Made by a program: the position numbers and the translations under genes
Shown here: positions 41,394 through 50,456 of the stretch, piece by piece
How the letters are laid out: each line of letters begins with the position of its first letter
Numbering within the stretch: position 1 is the stretch's first letter
Notes under the pieces: generated by a model
What the model saw: only the letters and a program-made list of their open reading frames with translations
Told to the model about the DNA's origin: nothing
Database searches by the model: none
Assembly: GCF_031845305.1 (NCBI RefSeq)
Contig: NZ_JAVREH010000015.1
Location: 26,352-90,351 of the forward strand
Source: Jatrophihabitans_A lederbergiae
Lineage (GTDB): Bacteria; Actinomycetota; Actinomycetes; Mycobacteriales; Jatrophihabitantaceae
Length of the DNA: 64,000 nucleotides
Reading direction: 5' to 3'

Positions 41394-43618
41394 GAGGTCG
41401 CTCCCATCGCCGTCTCGGTGCCGGAAGTGCCGGGGCCGCTCGCCCCGCTGCCCGCGGGCGCCTGGCCGTGCCGGTTGCGGTGGCTGGAACCGTGCCGGAC
41501 CCGGCGCACCAGCCGGCGCAGCAGGGCCAGGATCAAGACGGTCACCGCGACGATCGTAATGATCTTGCTGATGGTTCCGATGGAGGTGGCACGCAGATTC
41601 AGGGTCACAGTCTGTCCGAGTTGCCGGCCGTCCGGCGTGCTGACCCGCGCGATCACCCGGAACTTGCCCAGCCGGTCGACGTGGGTGGGTATCCGGATGG
41701 TGGCGATGCTGCGGGCCGGAATGGTCTGGGTCTCGACGGGCGGTGGCCGGAAGCCGATCACGCCGTTGGCGGCGGCCACCCCGACGCGGACCGTCACAGG
41801 CTTCGGAAGCTGGTTCGACACCGTGACGACTACCGGGGAGTCCGCCGAGGACAGGCTGTACGTTCCGACGGCCGGCTGGACGAGGTGCACCGAGGAGGTG
41901 ATCTGATCGATGCGGCCCTCCAGGTTCTCGACCAGGCTGGCACCTTCGGCCGGGTACGTCCGCCACGCGCTCGACTCCGCGCGGTGAATGCCGTTGTTGA
42001 ACGCGCCGAGCAGCTCGGCCGCGGCGTCGTTGTTGTGCAGCGCCTCGTTCATCGAGGTGACCGCCTGCTGGACCTGGCCGATCTTCTGCAGGCCACTCGG
42101 GCTGATCTCTGCCGACGGGTTCTCGACATTGGTCTGCAGGGCGCCGTGGTCGGTCGGCAGCACCGTCCGCAGCGCTTGCCGGATGCTGATCGCGCGGCTC
42201 CAACTCGTGTCGCGCGTTGCCAGGATGGTCGACGCGGCGGCTTGCGGGCTGGTGTCGACATAGCGATCCGGGGCGATCACCACGAAGTGGCCCCGGGACG
42301 GGTCCTGCTCCGCCTGGATCGCCAACTGAGCGAGCAGTGTCTGTTGCGCGTTCTGGGGGGTGGCGCCCGGCCGCAGGATCTGGTTCGTGGTGTTCTCGAT
42401 CCCGGTGTTGGTCACGAGGGCCATCGCCTCGCCGGCCGCGGACGGCAGCGACGCCAGGGCGTCGGCAGGCTGTTGGTCCTGGTCGGCACCGGGAAAGGCC
42501 GCGTCGCTGAGCATGATGGTCGAGGCGCCACCGCCCACCAGGGCGTCCAGCGCCTTGCTGGTCAGGGCGCCACCGGCCGGCCAGGTGAGCAGGTCGCTGG
42601 AGAAGTCACCGTCCAGCGTGGGCGCGATCCGAGCCTGCACCTGCGGATCGAGCGCGGTGGACCACTTCAGCCCGGCTCGGGTCACGGCGTTGACGTCCGG
42701 ATCGGCATAGGCGGTCAGCACCACGTCATGCTTGGCCTTGACCTTCTTCAACCGGGCAAGCCACTCGGCAGCCAGCCTGCCGCCGGTGCCGGGCACCGTC
42801 CCGCTGCCACTGCGGACCCGGTATCCCGACGGCGATGACATCACCGTGAGGCTGTCGAGCAGATCCGGATCGATCAGCAGCGTCAACCGCACCTGCCCCG
42901 CGACGAGCTCCGCTGCCTCCAGCGCGCGGTCCAGGCGCCCCCCCGGCCCGACCTCTCCCGCCAGCTGCTCGTCGGTGAAGATGTTCTGGTCCACCGAACG
43001 GTGCGGCTTGTCCAGCAGCGGCCACACCCAACCGACGGTCACGGTTTTCGGCGTGTCCAGGAAGGACGGGAGGAGGACCTGCGTCCGGCCGAGCTCCACC
43101 GATCCGGCATCCGGGTCACTGACCCCGTGTACGACGACGGCGTACGGGTAGACGCCGTTATAACACAGGCACAGGGCGCCGCTGGTGGTGCGATAGGTGA
43201 CCGTGACGCTCTGGCGCGGCAGCAGCTGGCCGGCCAGGCGCAGCGGCCCGGGCACCTCGAAGCCGGTTTCGGGTGGGGTGCTGATGGCCTCGGTCAGCAG
43301 CCGCGGCTGGGTGATCGGCAAGCCGCGCTGTAGCCCCACCCGGAGGTCGGAGTACGTGCTGTCGGTGTTGTTCGTCAGCGTCGCCACGAAGGTCACCGGC
43401 TGGGACGGCTTGGTGGCGTCGGGACTGCGCGGCGTCACCCGGTTCAGCGTCACGCTGACCGACGAGAGGGTCGGCGTCGGCTGGGTCCGCGGCAGCGCCA
43501 TGGCGTGCGCCCGCTGGAATCCGGCGGCACTGGGAACGGCGGCACTGGGAACGGCGGCGCTGAGCAGGGTGATCGCCAGGACGCCGAGGGCCGCGGCAAA
43601 CCGGCGAGTCGAGATCAT
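41390..43618 (-). CDS. DUF6049 family secreted/membrane-anchored protein
   Basis: 742 aa. The start is the ATG at 43618, overlapping the NUDIX stop by four bases. It has a signal peptide (MISTRRFAAALGVLAITLLS), a large exported region and a single C-terminal helix (about 690-710, IGTISKIITIVAVTVLILAL) followed by a basic tail with RRLVRRVRHG. Proteins of this type accompany murJ in actinobacteria and are assigned to DUF6049. It probably works outside the cell in envelope assembly. No catalytic motif is recognised. Confidence 0.85.
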   Translation of the reverse strand: MISTRRFAAALGVLAITLLSAAVPSAAVPSAAGFQRAHAMALPRTQPTPTLSSVSVTLNRVTPRSPDATKPSQPVTFVATLTNNTDSTYSDLRVGLQRGLPITQPRLLTEAISTPPETGFEVPGPLRLAGQLLPRQSVTVTYRTTSGALCLCYNGVYPYAVVVHGVSDPDAGSVELGRTQVLLPSFLDTPKTVTVGWVWPLLDKPHRSVDQNIFTDEQLAGEVGPGGRLDRALEAAELVAGQVRLTLLIDPDLLDSLTVMSSPSGYRVRSGSGTVPGTGGRLAAEWLARLKKVKAKHDVVLTAYADPDVNAVTRAGLKWSTALDPQVQARIAPTLDGDFSSDLLTWPAGGALTSKALDALVGGGASTIMLSDAAFPGADQDQQPADALASLPSAAGEAMALVTNTGIENTTNQILRPGATPQNAQQTLLAQLAIQAEQDPSRGHFVVIAPDRYVDTSPQAAASTILATRDTSWSRAISIRQALRTVLPTDHGALQTNVENPSAEISPSGLQKIGQVQQAVTSMNEALHNNDAAAELLGAFNNGIHRAESSAWRTYPAEGASLVENLEGRIDQITSSVHLVQPAVGTYSLSSADSPVVVTVSNQLPKPVTVRVGVAAANGVIGFRPPPVETQTIPARSIATIRIPTHVDRLGKFRVIARVSTPDGRQLGQTVTLNLRATSIGTISKIITIVAVTVLILALLRRLVRRVRHGSSHRNRHGQAPAGSGASGPGTSGTETAMGATS

Positions 43619-44082
43619 GCGCTGTCTCTCAGCAGGTGCGAGGCCACATCCACCAGGGCGCGCTCGTCGGAGTAGGCGAGCCGCTCGGTGATCTTGGGCA
43701 GCGGCACCCACGCCACCTCGGCCACCTCGACATCCTCGTCGGAGAGCTCGCCGCCGGCGGCTCGGAGCAGGAAGTGGTGGACGGTCTTGTGCACCCGGCG
43801 GCCCTCGACCACGAACCAGAAGTCGATCGTGCCCAGGGTTCCGATGATGTCACCGTGGATCCCGGTCTCTTCCGCCACCTCGCGGATCGCGGCCTGCTCG
43901 AAGGTCTCGCCGGTCTCGACGTGGCCCTTCGGCAGGGACCACAGCAGTCGGCCGCGGCGATTCAACCGGCCGATGAGGGCTCCCAGCGGTTCCGGGCCGG
44001 ACATGTCCAGGACAAGGCCGCCGGCGCTGGTCTCATCAACCCGAGGAAGCCGCGGACGCCGGGTGTTCGACGCGCGAGACAT
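43615..44082 (-). CDS. NUDIX hydrolase
   Basis: 155 aa with the complete Nudix box GHVETGETFEQAAIREVAEE plus TGI (about 53-75), which binds metal and cleaves X-linked nucleoside diphosphates. The segment LLWSLPKGHVE is typical of the MutT/Ap4A-type enzymes found upstream of murJ in actinobacteria. It is the first gene of the NUDIX-DUF6049-murJ operon and is divergent from cca. Confidence 0.92.
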   Translation of the reverse strand: MSRASNTRRPRLPRVDETSAGGLVLDMSGPEPLGALIGRLNRRGRLLWSLPKGHVETGETFEQAAIREVAEETGIHGDIIGTLGTIDFWFVVEGRRVHKTVHHFLLRAAGGELSDEDVEVAEVAWVPLPKITERLAYSDERALVDVASHLLRDSA

Positions 44083-44120
44083 AGGGCGATGCTACTTGGC
44101 GGTTCAGTAAGGTCTGGCCC

Positions 44121-45623
44121 GTGAGTGAGCACCCGAGTGACGCAGGAGCGAGGCGCGGAGCGAATAGTGGGCTCGTGAGCGGCAACCCTGGTGATCTCGT
44201 CCCCATCCCCGATGTCGCCGTCCGGCTCGGCACCGCCTTCGCCGCGGCCGGCCATCAGCTGTACCTGGTCGGCGGCCCGGTTCGCGACGCCCTGATGGGG
44301 CGTCCCGTCAGCGATCTCGACTTCACCACGGACGCCCATCCGGATCAGGTGCTCGCGATCGTCTCGCCGCTGGCTTCAGGCGTCTGGACGACCGGAATCG
44401 AGTTCGGCACCATCGGCGCGCAGATCCACGGTCAGCCCTGCGAGATCACGACCTTCCGCGCTGATCGCTATGACCGGGTCTCCCGCAACCCGATCGTGGC
44501 GTTCGGCGACAACATCGCCGACGACCTGCGCCGGCGCGACTTCACGATGAACGCCATGGCCGTGTCGGTCCACGACCGGGCCTTCGTCGATCCGTTCGGT
44601 GGCCTGGTCGACCTGGCGAAGGGCGTCTTGCGGACTCCGGCCACGCCGGCGGAGTCGTTCGGTGACGATCCGCTGCGGATGCTGCGGGCCGCACGCTTCG
44701 TCTCGCAACTCGGTGTGAGCCTGGCACCGGAGGTGGAAGCCGCGATATCGGCGATGGCTCCCGAGATCGGCCGGATCACGGCGGAGCGGGTGCAGGCAGA
44801 GCTCAACAAGCTGCTCGCGGGAGCCCATCCCCGGCGGGGCCTGGAGGTCCTGGTGGACACCGGCCTCGCCGATGTGGTGCTGCCCGAGCTTCCCGCGCTG
44901 CGGATGGCCGCGGACGAGCATGGTCAGCACAAGGACGTCTACGCCCACACGCTCCAGGTGCTGGACCAGGCCATCGGTCTGGAACAGCGCGGAGCCGCTT
45001 CCTCAGAGCCAACTGGGTCGGGTGGCGCCGAACCGGACCTGGTCCTGCGCTGGGCGGCGCTGTTGCACGACATCGGCAAGCCGGAGACCCGCCGGTTCGT
45101 GGACAGCGGCCAGGGCGCGCGGGCGGTCACCTTCCACCACCACGAGGTCGTCGGCGCCCGGATGGCCAAGGCCCGGTTGAAGGCCCTGAAGTTCAGCAAG
45201 GACATGACCGAGGACATCTCCCGGTTGGTGTTCCTGCACCTACGGTTCTACGGCTATGGCCGCGGCGAGTGGACCGACTCGGCGGTGCGCCGCTACGTCA
45301 CCGACGCCGGTCCGCTGCTGGAGCGGCTGCACAAGCTCGTCCGGTCCGACACCACCACCCGGAACAGGCGCAAGGCCGCGATGCTGGCCGCGACGTACGA
45401 CGCCCTGGAGGAGCGGATCGCCGCGCTTCGCGAGCAGGAGGAGCTGGACTCGATCCGTCCGGACCTCGACGGTACCGAAATCATGGCCATCCTCGGGATT
45501 CCACCCGGCCCGCTGGTGGGCAGGGCCTACCAGCACCTGCTCGCGCTACGGATGGAGAACGGGCCGCTCAGCCACGAGCAGGCGGTGGCGGAACTACGGC
45601 GGTGGCACTCCGAGCAGCAGTGA
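44121..45623 (+). CDS. cca: CCA tRNA nucleotidyltransferase
   Basis: 500 aa. The nucleotidyltransferase motif is YLVGGPVRDALMGRPVSDLD, the ATP/CTP-recognition region includes RRRDFTMNAMA and RMLRAARFVSQLG, and a C-terminal HD domain contains LLHDIGKPETRR. It adds or repairs the CCA end of tRNAs, consistent with the two tRNA genes here lacking encoded CCA. Its 3' end overlaps the convergent MFS gene by 56 bases. Confidence 0.96.
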   Translation: MSEHPSDAGARRGANSGLVSGNPGDLVPIPDVAVRLGTAFAAAGHQLYLVGGPVRDALMGRPVSDLDFTTDAHPDQVLAIVSPLASGVWTTGIEFGTIGAQIHGQPCEITTFRADRYDRVSRNPIVAFGDNIADDLRRRDFTMNAMAVSVHDRAFVDPFGGLVDLAKGVLRTPATPAESFGDDPLRMLRAARFVSQLGVSLAPEVEAAISAMAPEIGRITAERVQAELNKLLAGAHPRRGLEVLVDTGLADVVLPELPALRMAADEHGQHKDVYAHTLQVLDQAIGLEQRGAASSEPTGSGGAEPDLVLRWAALLHDIGKPETRRFVDSGQGARAVTFHHHEVVGARMAKARLKALKFSKDMTEDISRLVFLHLRFYGYGRGEWTDSAVRRYVTDAGPLLERLHKLVRSDTTTRNRRKAAMLAATYDALEERIAALREQEELDSIRPDLDGTEIMAILGIPPGPLVGRAYQHLLALRMENGPLSHEQAVAELRRWHSEQQ

Positions 45624-46953
45624 ACGCGTCGCCGGCCGGGGCGCAGTCGGCGATCACAACAGCAGTCATCGTCCCGGCGGTGTCATCGGGCGCCGTCCCG
45701 GCGAACAGGTAGACCAGCCCCGTCACGGCGTAGCCCACTCCGATGACGACCACCGACGTCGCGGACCTGCCGTTCTCCGGCAGCACCAGGGCGGTGAGCA
45801 CTCCGGCGCCGACGAAGAGGACGTTGAACAGGGTGTCGTAGAGCGAGAACACCCGGCCGCGGTAGTCGTCGGCCACCCGCTGGGCGATGTGGGTGTCGAC
45901 GCAGATCTTCACGCCCTGGGCGACGAACCCGAGCATCGCCGCGGCCGGCAGGAAGGTCTGGATGCGGAACGGCAGCCCGAGGACCAGCTCGACGACGCCC
46001 GCTCCGATCAGCAGGACGGCCGGCCACGCGACGTAGCCGATCCGGCGAGCGGCGATCGGGGTGATCACCGCGGCGAGACCGCCACCCACCGCGATGGCCG
46101 CGACGATCTGCCCCAGTCCCGCGAGGCCGGTCCGGAAGAACCCTGCGTCGGAAAAGTAGTTGCGGTACAGCAGCAGCGTGCAGATCGCGGTGATTCCGTA
46201 GCCGAAACGGTGCACGCTGATCACCGCGAACGCGCGCACCACCGACGGGTGCGAGCGCACGTGCCGGCCACCGTCGCGCAGGCCGGTCAGCACATTGCGC
46301 ACCGACTCGGCGTGGTTGCGGGTGTCCTCGTCCGGGCCGAGTTGCACCTGTGTGAAGCCGCCTGCTCGAACGCCCGCCACCGCGTAGGCGACCGCGGCAC
46401 CGAGCGCGACCAGGGCGTAGCCGACCTCGCCGCCACCGACCACCAGCCGGATTCCGATCGCGGCGCCACCCCCGACCGCCGACACCACGCCGCCCGCCGT
46501 CGTGGAGAGCGCGTTCGCCGTGATCAGCCGGCCGGGTTCGACGACGTGCGGCAGCGCGGCCGACAGGGCGGACAGGACGAACCGGTTCACCGAGATGACG
46601 ACGAGAGCGCTCAGGTAGAAGGGCTGCCCGTGCACCCCGGCGGCGATCTCGGCCGCGACCGCGCACACCAGCAGGGCACGGATCAGGTTGGCCCCGAACA
46701 GCACCCGCTGGCGGGACCACCGATCCAGCAGCACGCCGGCGAACGGCCCGAGGACCGAGTAGGGCAGCAGCAGGATGGCGAAGCCGGTGGCGATGTCGGC
46801 CGCGTGGGCCTGCCGCTCAGGATTGAAGAGGATGGTGCCGGCCAAGGAGGCCTGGAAGATTCCGTCGGCGAGCTGTCCGAACATCCGCACCGACAGCAGG
46901 CGCCGCAGGTCTGGCCGGGCCAGCAACGGCACCGCGAAGCCGTCGTCCTTCAT
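45568..46953 (-). CDS. Major facilitator superfamily transporter
   Basis: About 461 aa from the ATG at 46953; a TTG four codons upstream is also possible. It begins KDDGFAVPLLARPDLRRLLSVRM and has about 12 membrane helices, with the MFS motif-A-like LLDRWSRQRVLFGANL between helices 2 and 3. The pattern resembles the enterobactin exporter/MFS_3 group. The substrate is unknown. It is divergent from yqgE, and its 3' end overlaps cca. Confidence 0.88.
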   Translation of the reverse strand: MKDDGFAVPLLARPDLRRLLSVRMFGQLADGIFQASLAGTILFNPERQAHAADIATGFAILLLPYSVLGPFAGVLLDRWSRQRVLFGANLIRALLVCAVAAEIAAGVHGQPFYLSALVVISVNRFVLSALSAALPHVVEPGRLITANALSTTAGGVVSAVGGGAAIGIRLVVGGGEVGYALVALGAAVAYAVAGVRAGGFTQVQLGPDEDTRNHAESVRNVLTGLRDGGRHVRSHPSVVRAFAVISVHRFGYGITAICTLLLYRNYFSDAGFFRTGLAGLGQIVAAIAVGGGLAAVITPIAARRIGYVAWPAVLLIGAGVVELVLGLPFRIQTFLPAAAMLGFVAQGVKICVDTHIAQRVADDYRGRVFSLYDTLFNVLFVGAGVLTALVLPENGRSATSVVVIGVGYAVTGLVYLFAGTAPDDTAGTMTAVVIADCAPAGDAFTAARSATAVVPPPPARG

Positions 46954-47090
46954 CGCTGGTATCAACTACGGCTCCGGTCGGTGTCCGCTGCGGGCAGTCG
47001 ATCGGACTGTCCGCTCGCTTGTCGAGTCTGTTCGACCCGCGCGGGACCGACGTTAATCAATTGTGCCGGGCGTTGGTGCAGGATGTAAGG

Positions 47091-47669
47091 GTGACCGCCG
47101 ACCAAGCCTGGCAGTTGCCACCCGCTGCCCACCGTCTGTTGATTGCCGCGCCGTCGCTGGCCGCGCCAGAGTTTTTCCGGACGGTGGTGTTCCTGATCGA
47201 GCACGACGACACCGGAACGGTCGGAGTGATCATCAACCGGCCCTCGCACACCCCGGTCGGTCACATCCTGCCCGACTGGCAGGACGTGATGAGTGATCCG
47301 GCGATGGTCTTCAACGGCGGCCCGGTGCAGCGGGACGGGGCGCTGGGCCTCGGCCGGCTGTCGAGTACGGCCGACGCCGGCAACGGCCTGCGCGCGGTGA
47401 CCGGCGGCCTTGCGCTGGTCGACCTGGACGGCGACGTCGAGCAGGTCTCGCGGGGCGCGCAGAGCCTGCGGGTCTTCGCCGGGCACTCCGGCTGGGGCGT
47501 CGGGCAGCTCGAGGACGAGATCGAGTCGGGTGGCTGGTTCGTCGTGGCGGGTGGGCTGGACGACGTGTTCTCGGCCAGCCCCGGCACGCTCTGGCGCTCG
47601 GTCCTGCGCCGCCAGCCCGCGCCGTTGTCGCTGCTCTCCACCTACCCCGTGGACGTCGGGCTCAACTGA
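47091..47669 (+). CDS. YqgE/AlgH family protein
   Basis: 192 aa. GTG start at 47091 with AAGG upstream, beginning TADQAWQLPPAAHRLLIAAP. The DUF179 domain shows FFRTVVFLIEHDDTGTVGVI, INRPS, VFNGGPVQRDGALGL and FAGHSGWGVGQLEDEI. The fold is known, but its biochemical role is not settled. An adjacent MFS transporter gene is usual in actinobacteria. Confidence 0.92.
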   Translation: MTADQAWQLPPAAHRLLIAAPSLAAPEFFRTVVFLIEHDDTGTVGVIINRPSHTPVGHILPDWQDVMSDPAMVFNGGPVQRDGALGLGRLSSTADAGNGLRAVTGGLALVDLDGDVEQVSRGAQSLRVFAGHSGWGVGQLEDEIESGGWFVVAGGLDDVFSASPGTLWRSVLRRQPAPLSLLSTYPVDVGLN

Positions 47670-47882
47670 CGACTTTCTGTGAGCCGGCTGGTTCGACCTA
47701 TGAGCCGGCTGTTTCGGCGATGTGAAGATCAGCGACTTCGCACTGTTCCAAGCAGGTGCGAGGTGTTAGGAAGGAAAAAGCCGACTCAAACCAAGCACTC
47801 GGCGATAGCGGAGTCCGAGGCATCGTGGCGCTGGCCTAGCGGTGACCCGGCCCCCAATCAGCCGACTTTGCGAGGAGTGCAG

Positions 47883-48470
47883 ATGACACAGCAGCAGATG
47901 GTGAGCCCGATCGTGGTGGGCGTCAGCCGCCGCACCGGATCGCCCGATGCCGTGCGCTGGGCCGCGGCGGAGGCACAACTGCGCAACACCCACGTCCTGG
48001 CGGTGACCGCGTGGCGCGGTCCGCGGCCGCCGGCGGCTCCCGGCGGACGTCCGCCCGGGGTGCTGGCGCTCGCGCCGGAAGAGGCGTTCGCCAGCGAGCA
48101 GCAGCGCATGACCGAGGAGCTCGCCAGGCACCTCGGCGGGGACCTGGCGGCAATGCGGGTGCAGTACCGCTTGCGCCGCGGCTCGGCCAGCTCCGTCCTG
48201 CTGTCGGCGGCGGTGGGCGCCCAACTGCTGGTACTCGACTCGCCTCGGGCGCACAACCTCAGCTCGCTTCCCAAGAGCTGGATCGGGCAGCAGGTCATCT
48301 TCCGGTCCCCGTGCCCGGTGGTGCTGATGCCGCCGGCTCCCGATCCCGATGACGCGCTGCTGTTGTCCAGCGGCGAGGAGTTGGTGGGCAGCGGGTTCGT
48401 CGACGAACCTGAAGGGCTCACCGGAGCTACCGAATCTGAGGGGCTCACCGGAGCTACCGAACCGGCCTGA
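47883..48470 (+). CDS. Universal stress protein family (UspA-like)
   Basis: 195 aa, ATG with GGAGTG upstream. It begins TQQQMVSPIVVGVSRRTGS and has the Usp alpha/beta fold, with the later VGAQLLVLDSPRAHNL and SPCPVVLMPP strand pair. The ATP-binding GxxG motif is not clear. The C-terminus holds a 9-residue duplication (EGLTGATES, EGLTGATEP) from a 27-bp DNA repeat. It is convergent with ino1, separated by a strong hairpin. Confidence 0.82.
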   Translation: MTQQQMVSPIVVGVSRRTGSPDAVRWAAAEAQLRNTHVLAVTAWRGPRPPAAPGGRPPGVLALAPEEAFASEQQRMTEELARHLGGDLAAMRVQYRLRRGSASSVLLSAAVGAQLLVLDSPRAHNLSSLPKSWIGQQVIFRSPCPVVLMPPAPDPDDALLLSSGEELVGSGFVDEPEGLTGATESEGLTGATEPA

Positions 48471-48479
48471 GGCCAACGG

Positions 48480-48514
48480 CCGGGTCCACTCGACGCAGTG
48501 TCGAGCGGACCCGG
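48480..48514. terminator. Strong bidirectional hairpin between usp and ino1
   Basis: The left arm CCGGGTCCACTCGAC (48480-48494), loop GCAGT and right arm GTCGAGCGGACCCGG (48500-48514) pair at 14 of 15 positions (one A-C mismatch). It sits between convergent genes, as expected for a shared terminator. Confidence 0.8.
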
Positions 48515-48530
48515 ACCGCGCCGGCGTGTC

Positions 48531-49637
48531 TCAGCGCTCCACGTCGCCGCGGATGAACTGCTCCACCTTCTCGCGGGCGGTGGTGTCGTCGAACTGCTCC
48601 GGCGGGGACTTCATGAAGTACGAGGACGCCGACAGCAGCGGTCCGCCGATGCCCCGGTCCTTGGCGATCTTCGCGGCGCGCAGGGCGTCGATGATGATAC
48701 CGGCCGAGTTGGGCGAGTCCCACACCTCGAGCTTGTACTCCAGGTTCAGCGGCACCTCGCCGAACGCGCGGCCCTCGAGCCGGACGTAGGCCCACTTGCG
48801 GTCATCGAGCCACTGGACGTAGTCGGAGGGGCCGATGTGGACGTTGCGGGCCCCGAGGTCGTGCTTCATGTTCGAGGTGACGGCCTGGGTCTTGGAGATC
48901 TTCTTCGACTCCAGCCGGTCACGCTCCAGCATGTTCTTGAAGTCCATGTTGCCGCCGACGTTGAGCTGGTACGTCCGGTCGAGCACGACGCCACGGTCCT
49001 CGAACAGCTTCGCCAGCACCCGGTGGGTGATGGTCGCGCCGACCTGGGACTTGATGTCGTCACCGACGATCGGGACGCCGGCGTCTTCGAACTTCTTCGC
49101 CCACTCCGGGGTTCCGGCGATGAAGACGGGCAGCGCGTTGACGAACGCCACCTTGGCGTCGATGGCGCACTGGGCGTAGAACTTGGCGGCCGCCTCGGAC
49201 CCGACGGGCAGGTAGCAGATGAGGACATCGACGGCCTGGTCCTTGAGGACCGTGACCACGTCGACCGGCTCGTCATCGGACTCTTCGATGGTCTCGCGGT
49301 AGTACTTGCCGAGACCGTCCAGGGTGTGGCCGCGCCGCACCGGCACGTCCAGCGGTGGGACGTCGCAGAGCTTGATGGTGTTGTTCTCCGAGGCGACGAT
49401 GGCCTCGGAGAGGTCGCGGCCGACCTTCTTGGCGTCGACGTCGAATGCGGCGACGAAGTCGATGTCGCTGACGTGGTAGTCGCCGAACTTCACGTGCATC
49501 AGGCCCGGGACGGTTCCCGAGGGGTCTGCGTTGCGGTAGAAGTGGACGCCCTGCACCAGGGACGCGGCGCAGTTGCCGACGCCGATGATGGCTACACGGA
49601 TGCGGCCGGCGGCCGACGTTGCGTTTTCCGAACCCAT
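48531..49637 (-). CDS. ino1: Inositol-3-phosphate synthase
   Basis: About 368 aa. The start is the ATG at 49637 with a strong AAGGAGG site; an ATG at 49709 that overlaps the padR stop would add 24 residues. The NAD motif is VAIIGVGNCAASLVQGV, and the domain carries DVPVRRGHTLDGLGKYY, LNVGGNMDFKNML and the SPNSAGIIIDALRAAK segment. It converts glucose 6-phosphate to inositol phosphate for phosphatidylinositol, mycothiol and related products of actinobacteria. It lies directly downstream of padR, as in mycobacteria. Confidence 0.95.
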   Translation of the reverse strand: MGSENATSAAGRIRVAIIGVGNCAASLVQGVHFYRNADPSGTVPGLMHVKFGDYHVSDIDFVAAFDVDAKKVGRDLSEAIVASENNTIKLCDVPPLDVPVRRGHTLDGLGKYYRETIEESDDEPVDVVTVLKDQAVDVLICYLPVGSEAAAKFYAQCAIDAKVAFVNALPVFIAGTPEWAKKFEDAGVPIVGDDIKSQVGATITHRVLAKLFEDRGVVLDRTYQLNVGGNMDFKNMLERDRLESKKISKTQAVTSNMKHDLGARNVHIGPSDYVQWLDDRKWAYVRLEGRAFGEVPLNLEYKLEVWDSPNSAGIIIDALRAAKIAKDRGIGGPLLSASSYFMKSPPEQFDDTTAREKVEQFIRGDVER

Positions 49638-49705
49638 CGGGGGTTCCTCCTTAGTTGATCCAGCTTGTTGGTGATCCGGCTTGTTGATCCGGTAGTTGTC
49701 GGTGG

Positions 49706-50266
49706 TCATTCGCCGGCGCGGGGTGTTCCACGCTCGGTCTCGATCAGCTCGGCCAACCAGCGGACTTCTCTGTCCGCGGATTCGAGCCCGTGCTCTTGCA
49801 GTTGCAGGGTGTAGCGGTCCATCCGCTCGCGGGTGCGGGCCAGCGAGCTGCGCATGCCGTCCGCCTGCTCGGTCATCCGCTGCTTGCGCCCCTCGAGGAT
49901 CTGCAGTCTGATGTCGGAGCGGGTCTGGGCGAAGAAGGCGAGCCGGGTTCCGAAGCCCTCGTCCTCGTAGGCCTCAGGCCCCACCTGGGCCAGCAGTTCG
50001 GCGAAGTGCTCCTTGCCCTCGGCGGTGAGGCGGTACACCCGCTTGCCGCGCTTGGACCGGGAGCCGAAGCCCGCGCCTCCCGGCGGAGCCTCGAGTGGTG
50101 CCTGTTCGTCGATCCACCCGGCCTCCTGCAGCCGCCGCAGCGACGGATACAGCGAGCCGTAGGAGAACGCCCGGAAGGCACCGAGGAGTTCGGAGAGCCG
50201 CTTGCGTAGTTGATAGCCGTGCATCGGCGATTCGTTGAGCAGTCCGAGGATCGCGATCTCAAGCAT
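49706..50266 (-). CDS. PadR family transcriptional regulator
   Basis: 186 aa. The winged helix-turn-helix is MLEIAILGLLNESPMHGYQL, then FSYGSLYPSLRRLQEAGWI, the standard PadR read-out helix. The C-terminal part has the coiled dimer domain (LQLQEHGLESADREVRWLAEL). It precedes ino1 and is probably its regulator, as suggested by conserved adjacency in mycobacteria. A PadR-type operator lies 48 bp upstream. Confidence 0.93.
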   Translation of the reverse strand: MLEIAILGLLNESPMHGYQLRKRLSELLGAFRAFSYGSLYPSLRRLQEAGWIDEQAPLEAPPGGAGFGSRSKRGKRVYRLTAEGKEHFAELLAQVGPEAYEDEGFGTRLAFFAQTRSDIRLQILEGRKQRMTEQADGMRSSLARTRERMDRYTLQLQEHGLESADREVRWLAELIETERGTPRAGE

Positions 50267-50313
50267 GTGGTGAGCGACCCTTCTTCAATCTCGTGCGCCG
50301 CGATATATCAGCA

Positions 50314-50336
50314 CGATACATCAGCTCGATGTATCG
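50314..50336. promoter_or_regulatory. PadR-type operator upstream of padR
   Basis: CGATACATC-AGCTC-GATGTATCG is a perfect inverted repeat with nine-base arms. The ATACATC/GATGTAT arms match the ATGTAT/ATACAT type of PadR-family operators. A third similar half-site, CGATATATC, lies at 50301-50309. It sits between the divergent padR and penicillin-binding protein genes and may control both. Confidence 0.8.
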
Positions 50337-50456
50337 AGCAGCAACGGCGCGACTTCGCGAGAGTTTCGGGACGGGGCCGTCCATTGACCGCGCGCCTCAC
50401 AGGTAACACTCCGTATCCTCGGGTAGTTGCGCCCACCCGAATCGAGGAGTCGAGCC

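Noticed and set aside
41390..42203. N-terminal extension of the MurJ frame by 270 more codons
   Set aside because: The upstream part is an out-of-frame shadow of the DUF6049 gene; a GTG overlapping the DUF6049 stop codon gives a sensible start.
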